From positions 2,797,501 through 2,861,500 of the forward strand of contig CAJFCJ010000001.1 in the NCBI GenBank assembly GCA_904063045.1: a stretch of DNA of 64,000 bases, written 5' to 3'. Positions within the stretch are counted from its first letter, which is position 1, and each line of letters begins with the position of its first letter. The notes beneath the pieces were generated by a model that made no database searches, was not told the DNA's origin, and was given only the letters and a program-made list of their open reading frames with translations. Origin of the DNA: Dimorphilus gyrociliatus (Eukaryota > Annelida > Polychaeta > Dinophilidae). Of this stretch, positions 58,241 through 64,000 are shown piece by piece. The position numbers and the translations under genes are program-made.

Positions 58241-58729
58241 GTTCGAACATTTCGAATCAATTCGATCATTTCTTGCGCAAAGTTCGATGCGATCTGAAAT
58301 GATTTGGCGCTCAAGTTGCAGTGCATTAATACTATGCAAGAACTCTCCAATAAACTTTGTGGTATTTCAAAATGGTGATGCTCATATCGCCACTTTAATA
58401 ATTTCGAAATAGTTTACGTCTGATTTAGAGAGCCAATCAGCTTTGCGTAGATTCAAATACAGATAAGGCCCGTGTTCCACTTCGACTTTTCCGGGAAAGA
58501 TTTCAAAATCGAACAGAGAAATCCTCTGGTTTTTGTTAATGTGAAGAAAGACAAATTCTACGATTATTATAGCATAAAGATATCGTAAATGTTTTAATTA
58601 GTCTCAGCAGAAATAATTACAAATTAACATAACAATCTGCAATTGAAGTCAAAAAACCATATGGAAAATATCACGGCTTGAATCTAATTTATAGCCAGTT
58701 CTTGAATTTCGAGCTACAAAAACAAACGA
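58241..58729. other. Divergent intergenic region CRIM1 / ZDHHC12
   Basis: 489 bp between start codons. The minus-strand frame runs upstream of the CRIM1 ATG to 58339 without a stop, so a longer N terminus cannot be excluded. No other gene seen. Confidence 0.45.
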
Positions 58730-59568
58730 ATGAAATTTAAAAGACAAAAGTTAGTTAGTCATTTATTGCATGCTGTGACTACAATATTTATTCTTTACAC
58801 AATCTTATATTTCTGCGGTAAGTTTCGATTACGTAACGGGAATATTCTTTGTATATACAAAACATTATTCAAATAGAAAGCCCCGGAGATGAACCGTCAA
58901 GATCTATTTACGTATTCTCAGCCGTCATTACGACGATATTTTACTATATTCTGTGCTATAAGAATCCCGGTTTCGTTGCCTTGCAAGAAAATCAATTAAC
59001 CAGACAAGAAGCCGAACTTGTTCAAGAAGTGGACAAATCTTTTGAATATTGCGGCTTTTGTGGTCACAATAAGCCTTTACGAAGCAGGCATTGTGAAGCA
59101 TGCGGATTCTGCGTAAAAAAATTCGACCATCATTGCCCATGTTTGGGTCAATGTGTTGGTGAAAGGAACCATTCCTTTTTCATGGCCTATCTTATCGCCG
59201 AATCATTAATCATCGGGTGGACCATGTTGATTCTCTATCAGAATAGATGGCGACTATTAAAAGAACCTTGGGAAAACAATAACTTTTTGTTACTCGTATC
59301 GGCTGTCACCTGCTTTTTGCTGTTTATAATAACGAACTGCTTAGTTATTTTTCACACCATTCTTCTATTAAAGAATTTTACTACAAGAGAATTTTTAGAG
59401 AGGCATAAGGTGACATATCTTCGAAATAATCCAAAACAAAACCCATTCGACGAAGGTATATTTAAAAATATTTTACTCTGTATTCGACCACCAAGAGACA
59501 AATCCTACTGGTACAAAGTTTACACAAAAAATTTCAATGATAATAGCTTAGATCCTTTACTCGAATAA
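58730..59568 (+). CDS. ZDHHC12: DHHC palmitoyltransferase, ZDHHC12-like
   Basis: Two exons (58730-58817, 58877-59568) give 259 residues. The cysteine-rich domain CGFCGHNKPLRSRHCEACGFCVKKFDHHCPCLGQCVGERNH carries the catalytic DHHC. Membrane helices are visible before it (AVTTIFILYTILYF, IYVFSAVITTIFYYI) and after it (FFMAYLIAESLIIGWTMLIL, LLVSAVTCFLLFIITNCLVI). The TTRE motif and FLERHKVTYLR...NPFDEGI match the ZDHHC12 C-terminal part. It palmitoylates cysteines on endomembranes such as the Golgi. In the usual DHHC-PW-x-x-N motif the Trp is replaced by Cys (DHHCPCLGQC). AATAAA overlaps the stop codon. Confidence 0.88.
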
Positions 59569-59569
59569 A
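59564..59569 (+). promoter_or_regulatory. Poly(A) signal overlapping the ZDHHC12 stop codon
   Basis: AATAAA at 59564-59569 contains the TAA stop (59566-59568). If used, the 3' UTR would be only about 10-30 nt, in keeping with the 86 bp gap to the convergent DNAJC9 gene. Confidence 0.45.
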
Positions 59570-59654
59570 AATTTTATATTCGCCTCTTTATCAAGTTTTA
59601 ATGTCTTTTTTTTTTTAAAAGAAATACAAAATCAGTTGAATTATAAATCTTCTT

Positions 59655-60828
59655 TTACTTTTTTTTTACTTTACCGTTCTTCTTTCCTTTTTTCTGGTTA
59701 CCGCCATACTTTGCTTCAAGATTCTTAAAAAAATCATCGGCCATATTTCCTCTTTGAGCGTTTCTAGCTAAAATTAATGAACTTAAATCGTCATCTTTTC
59801 CTTTTCTAATTTTCCTTAATTCCTCTTCAGCCTCGGCTGCTTCTTCTTCAGCTTTTCTTTTACGATTTTCTTTCTTCTTTTTTGATTCATTTGTGTATGA
59901 CTTAAAGGCCTTAACTTCTTTTGTTTTAATGAGATCATCTATTATTTTACGATATCTATCTTCATCATCGATAGTTGAACACATAACAGAATTCATTATT
60001 TCGTCCATATTCCCTTTATGTTCTATATAAGCCTTTTTAATGTCGGTTTTTTCTTCTTCCGATCCTTTATACTCTTTCTCAAAAGCAATTATATCTTCCT
60101 TTGTTAAGGGTTTAAATATTAATCTCCAATAATTTTCCCAATCGCGATTCTCATCAATAATAATATCTTCTCCATCAATCTCACCTGATTATTTAATAAA
60201 TAATTAACAACAGTGATTAGCTTCGTTTATAATCTTAACCTGTTTCGTCGTAAATTTTTCTCTTCTCTTTGTCAGACAGAATGGAATAAACTTTTCCGAG
60301 ATACTGAAATCTTTTTGTAGCCTCGGCTTTTCTTTCTTCGTCAACCCGATCAGGATGATACTTCAACGACGCCTTATGATATGCTTTCTTTACTATAAGA
60401 AAAATTAAAAATCCATGTAGTTGTACTTTTAAGGAAATCTTTGGATTGTAATAAAATCTGGGCGTTTTATATTTTTTATCTGTAAAAATAAGTTGCTGGA
60501 TTGCTCATTTTCAAAATATCCGGTCGATAGATTGACAAAGTGAGATATTGCACCTTCTTCACTAATAATATCAAATTATAGACTTATAAGTATAGCTATA
60601 TTTCAACATTTTATTTTTACATAGAATAAGAAAATGTATGAAAATTTAAGCGTTTATAAATTCTATAAAATTTTCTCAAGATAAAAATCTACATTATCGC
60701 CCACGAACATTTAAATTTAATAAATCAGACTAACGATTCGATTCAGATACTTTATCGTTGACATTTAATATTTCATATAAATTGTCATTGCCAAAGGTTT
60801 CTCTAAGTTCTTCGGCGAGATTACTCAT
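59655..60828 (-). CDS. DNAJC9: DNAJC9, J-domain co-chaperone
   Basis: Three exons (60735-60828, 60240-60392, 59655-60184) give 258 residues (human 260). The N-terminal J-domain has NLYEILNV, then [15 protein letters not shown] with the HPD needed to stimulate HSP70 ATPase, and [14 protein letters not shown]. The family-specific part [49 protein letters not shown] follows. The tail is Lys/Glu-rich and coiled-coil-like, ending [17 protein letters not shown]9 is a histone H3-H4 chaperone that also recruits HSP70. It is head-to-head with WDR43, 243 bp between start codons. Confidence 0.95.
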
Positions 60829-61038
60829 AATTTAGGTTATTGGACAGTAAAATTTGAAGATATAGGTTGGTAGGGATTTCTTAATTGTTATTACACAAAT
60901 TAGTGGCGGGGAAGCCTTCACTTTTGCTTCCGGTCAAGGAAATAATTTGTTATTAACTTAAATATTTTAATTATGTTTGATTGCGTTGATTTTTTAAAAT
61001 TTTTAATAAGTACGAATAAGAAAATGATGTTTCCCTAG

Positions 61039-61062
61039 TGCGCATGCGTCCTATTTCACGTG
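61039..61062. promoter_or_regulatory. NRF-1-like palindrome and E-box at the WDR43 start
   Basis: TGCGCATGCGTC (61039-61050) and CACGTG (61057-61062) lie within 35 bp before the WDR43 ATG at 61072. The first is a near-perfect NRF-1 site and the second a Myc/Max-type E-box. WDR43 is a ribosome-biogenesis gene, a class often under Myc control. Confidence 0.45.
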
Positions 61063-61071
61063 TTTCAAGAA

Positions 61072-63472
61072 ATGGATTTGCGTACTAATTTTTCTCCTAA
61101 TCATAATTATCTAGCCTCTGCTTCTCATGATGGAGTATTAAAAATATATGATGTTGATACATCAACTATTAAACAGCAATATACACCCTCTGCGCACTTA
61201 ACAACAACTTGTACGTGCTTATCATGGGCACCGCGTGAAGTGACCGAGGTAGAAATTTACTAATTAAAGTCGTTTAATAATGACTTTTAATAACCTCTTT
61301 TTCATAATTCTATAGGAGGTAAGGGCGAAGAGACGAAAGAAGGTTGATATTGCAAACTCAAAGGATACAAATGACCTGTTTGCTTTTGGAACCTTGTCTG
61401 GTCAAGTTTTTATATATAGTGTAAAGAATGGTGAAATACAAGCAGAATTTGTAAGTGATATGAAATTTTTTACTAATGCCTTAACTAAAATTGGTTTATT
61501 TGCCCCCAGAATAAGGGTCATAATGCTAGAGTGAATTCAATATGTTGGTCGGAAGATGGTCAGTCTATATATTCTGGAAGTGATGATAAATTTGTTGTTG
61601 AATGGAACGCTTCCTCAGGCAAATTAAAGCGGTTTGTATATTTCATAGTTCAGCAAAAAAGTGATAAGGAGTCCTCTATATATAAACAACTAGATATGAA
61701 AAGATATACTGGGAAAAGTCGTCAAAATTAAATTTGTTATTGAATCAAGGCTAATCTCTGCAAAGAGAGAGAAGCAAAGAAATATCATTTAGTTAATAGT
61801 AGGCTATTACAAAAACTGTGAGCATCCGTCGTCTATCTGTTGGTGAAGAATCTAATCAGTAGGTTGAAAAAACATATTTGCAAATTAAAACCTTTATTGT
61901 GCCGTAAAAATTTGCAATAGTTCAAGGAGTTCATTATTATTAGCATATATATATAAATTTATATATATATATATATTTGTACTATAACAACGAGATTTTC
62001 TAATTGTAATTAAATTTCATAGAAAGTGGAAGGCGGAGAAGACGGGTGTTAAAGTTCTAACACTTTGTAAAGCCCATAGGAGACTTTTAACTGGTTCTAG
62101 AAGTATACATTTATGGTGTTTAGATACGGAAAAATTACTTAGAACTTTCTCCGCTCATTCCGGATCAATCAGCCATCTTGCCCCATTTTGTATGGATCAA
62201 GATAAATCTTATTTTTTATCATCAGCTAATGGTGATCGTTTAGTAAATATTTGGAATATAGACGATGAAAGACCAATAGCAACGATAACGGCAGCGAGCG
62301 AAATTCGAAGATTATCTGTTAATGAACGAGTTAATCCCATAATATTTACTATTGTAACTAATGATGGATGCGTATATTTATATGAAGCTGTGATTAATGG
62401 AACTTGCAAACCTTTAACATATTCTGTACATTTAACAATAGCGGCGGATGATGACGAAAATGTCTTACAGCAAATCGGAATTGTTGACGCAAATTTCACT
62501 GCTGCTAAGCGCCTTGTATTGGCCTACGGGTTGAATTATTTGACAATAGAGGAGCTGACCTATGCAGGATTGGAAAAAGAAACTGTTTTATCAAGAAAAT
62601 TACCTAAGAATGATTTGATCAAAGAAGGTACCTTTCGATTGGAAAAAGATGTTATTAGGAAAGGGAAACAAGTAGAAATTTTCGATAATTCAAATATGGT
62701 ATTAAAACGTGCCAACTTTGCTCATGAAACTTCCGAACTTTTAGGATCAAAAGACATTAATAAAGAAAAACCGACAGCTGACAATATGGCAATATTATTA
62801 ACACAAGCATTGAAATTTCAAGAAAAAAAGACTTTGAATTACATTTTGCAACAGAGAGACGAGGATATGATTAGAAAAACTGTTGAAAAAATTTCTTATT
62901 CAGCTGTAATTCCCTTAGTGAATGAGTTGATGGAGAGACTGTCAGGCAGAGCTCAAGGAGCAATTACGGCAATGGTGTGGATTAAAAGAGTTCTTTCAGT
63001 GCATATGAGTTACTTGATGAATTCAAAATCTGCAACAGATCTATTACAACCCCTTATCGATGTTCTTACGAACAGAGAGCAGATGCATACGAAACTATGC
63101 AGATTGCAGGGTAAAATTGATTTGGTTATTGCTCAAATTGCTTCTGCTAAACACGAAGATGACGAGGATGACGAGGAGAAGCCCGCCGGATTGGTCTACG
63201 ATGATGGTAGGTTATCGTTTAATAAAGGGAAGCAATTGAATTTTTTTGACTTATTATCCTTTTTTATAGATTCGTCGGATGAAGAGAATACTGCAGTTGG
63301 TATGCAATCAATGTCTCCCTTGAATAAACTAGATGATGAGGGAGATATGGAAGTAGATGATAACCATTTAGAGGACGAAAGTGATGAAAGCGAAGACGAG
63401 TGTATTGACGTTGATGAAGGTGATGACGACGATGAAGCTGATGACGATGATGATGACGATGAGGACGATTAA
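61072..63472 (+). CDS. WDR43: WDR43/UTP5, t-UTP subcomplex of the SSU processome
   Basis: Five exons (61072-61248, 61316-61450, 61510-61631, 62023-63206, 63270-63472) give 606 residues (human 677). WD40 repeats: LASASHDGVLKIYDVDT, DLFAFGTLSGQVFIYSV, NSICWSEDGQSIYSGSDDKFVVEW, VLTLCKAHRRLLTGSRSIHLWCL, FLSSANGDRLVNIWNID. The C-terminal UTP12-type helical domain is LLTQALKFQEKKTLNYILQQRDEDMIRKTV...AITAMVWIKRVLSVHMSYLM. A highly acidic tail closes it. It acts in the nucleolus in rDNA transcription and 18S pre-rRNA processing. The ATG at 61072 is the first in frame. The intron 61632-62022 is longer than usual and holds AT repeats. Confidence 0.95.
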
Positions 63473-63827
63473 ATTCGGAGACTGTTCATTCTTGTTTGTT
63501 AATGAATCGTTAAAGTTTTTCATGTACAGAGGAACATTTTTGGAAATTTTGTTCGAATATACTGTGTAGTTAGTTACTATTTTTTCTAAATGAGTTTTTA
63601 AGTAAACGGCGCTCATAAGAAAAATGAAACTGTACGCCGATCTGATTCATTTATAAATGCTGAATTGTTTTCCTAAAGAATTTTTACGCCATAAAATAAT
63701 GTTCAAGTGTTCAACTTTATTCTTAAAACGAACAAAATTTCTCAAGAAAACATGAATAAAAAATTTAAAGCTAAACCAAAATATTGAACTAGAGTTGTTC
63801 TTTTAATTAAAACCACACTAAAACTTA
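63473..63827. other. Convergent intergenic region WDR43 / SLC29
   Basis: 355 bp of 3' UTR and spacer. No gene seen. Confidence 0.5.
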
Positions 63828-64000
63828 TTAAATTAGATACTTTGAGAGTAAAAACGAAAAAAATGAGCCAGCTGTTAATCCCAGAGCTAGAAAGAAGGAC
63901 ATGAGAGCACCAGCAGTCTCTTCATCCTCCTCTTGAGCATTCATAGGTCCATACATCATACAAAGAGTTGATAAATATCCGTTAGTAAATGCAAACAATA
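63828..64000 (-). CDS. Equilibrative nucleoside transporter (SLC29/ENT), C terminus (5' partial)
   Basis: Reading the minus strand to the stop at 63828-63830 gives LFAFTNGYLSTLCMMYGP, then EDEETAGALMSFFLALGLTAGSFFSFLLSKYLI. This is the end of the ENT family: the TNGY(L)xSLxM motif of helix 10 and the ETAGxxMxFFLxxGLxxGAxFSFxF final helix. ENTs move nucleosides across the plasma membrane. Only the last two helices are in the window; which ENT it is cannot be decided. Confidence 0.85.
   Translation of the reverse strand, partial: LFAFTNGYLSTLCMMYGPMNAQEEDEETAGALMSFFLALGLTAGSFFSFLLSKYLI

Noticed and set aside
1-64000. CRISPR arrays, prokaryotic operons, tRNA or rRNA genes
   Set aside because: None seen on reading both strands by eye; a tRNAscan and Rfam search could still find small RNA genes in introns that I would miss.

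Overview
This is a eukaryotic, almost certainly bilaterian animal window. It is AT-rich and tightly packed. Most introns are about 50-80 nt with GT...AG ends, and genes are often only 100-400 bp apart. Reading frames for 18 multi-exon genes were assembled by hand, and every complete one joins in phase to a whole number of codons. The gene set (SPEF2, CRIM1, PAR bZIP, MCM8, ZNF839, TM2D1) and the short introns suggest a miniaturised invertebrate genome. A meiofaunal annelid such as Dimorphilus would fit, but that is inference.

Layout. 1-3419 (+): 3' end of SPEF2, a ciliary protein. 3673-8234: two intronless MKK3/6-like kinases (-) flanking CHCHD4/MIA40 (+). 8922-9723 (-): TM2D1, divergent from UQCRH (+, 10025-11258). 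11442-14864 (-): 17-exon MCM8, divergent from a VPS9-domain protein (+, 15262-17504). 17927-20546 (+): an unrecognised secreted EGF protein with a probable GPI tail. 21156-25434 (-): a winged-helix plus nucleoside-phosphorylase-fold protein. 27502-27992 (+): profilin. 30095-32528 (+): the U1A/U2B'' spliceosomal protein. 33129-33746 (-): a PAR bZIP factor with a long 5' region holding a cluster of PAR-type binding sites. 36557-39258 (-): DCAF5. 39492-40493 (-): RPS5. 41296-42767 (+): TRMT10A-like, with a mariner MITE in an intron. 42847-44374 (-): two unrecognised genes. 44759-46565 (+): ZNF839-like. 46684-58240 (-): CRIM1, with a nearly intact Tc1 element (51536-53178) in an intron. 58730-59568 (+): ZDHHC12-like palmitoyltransferase. 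59655-60828 (-): DNAJC9. 61072-63472 (+): WDR43/UTP5. 63828-64000 (-): C terminus of an SLC29 nucleoside transporter.

Most genes are unrelated housekeeping genes in head-to-head or tail-to-tail pairs, not a pathway cluster. Recurrent promoter words are visible: NRF-1/erect-wing palindromes before SNRPB2, WDR43 and, degenerately, UQCRH; CACGTG E-boxes before CHCHD4 and WDR43; and RTTAYGTAAY sites around the PAR bZIP 5' region. I saw no CRISPR array, tRNA, rRNA or prokaryotic feature. The strongest candidates for something new are the PAR-site cluster, the orphan EGF protein, the winged-helix/phosphorylase protein and the tandem unknown pair at 42.8-44.4 kb.
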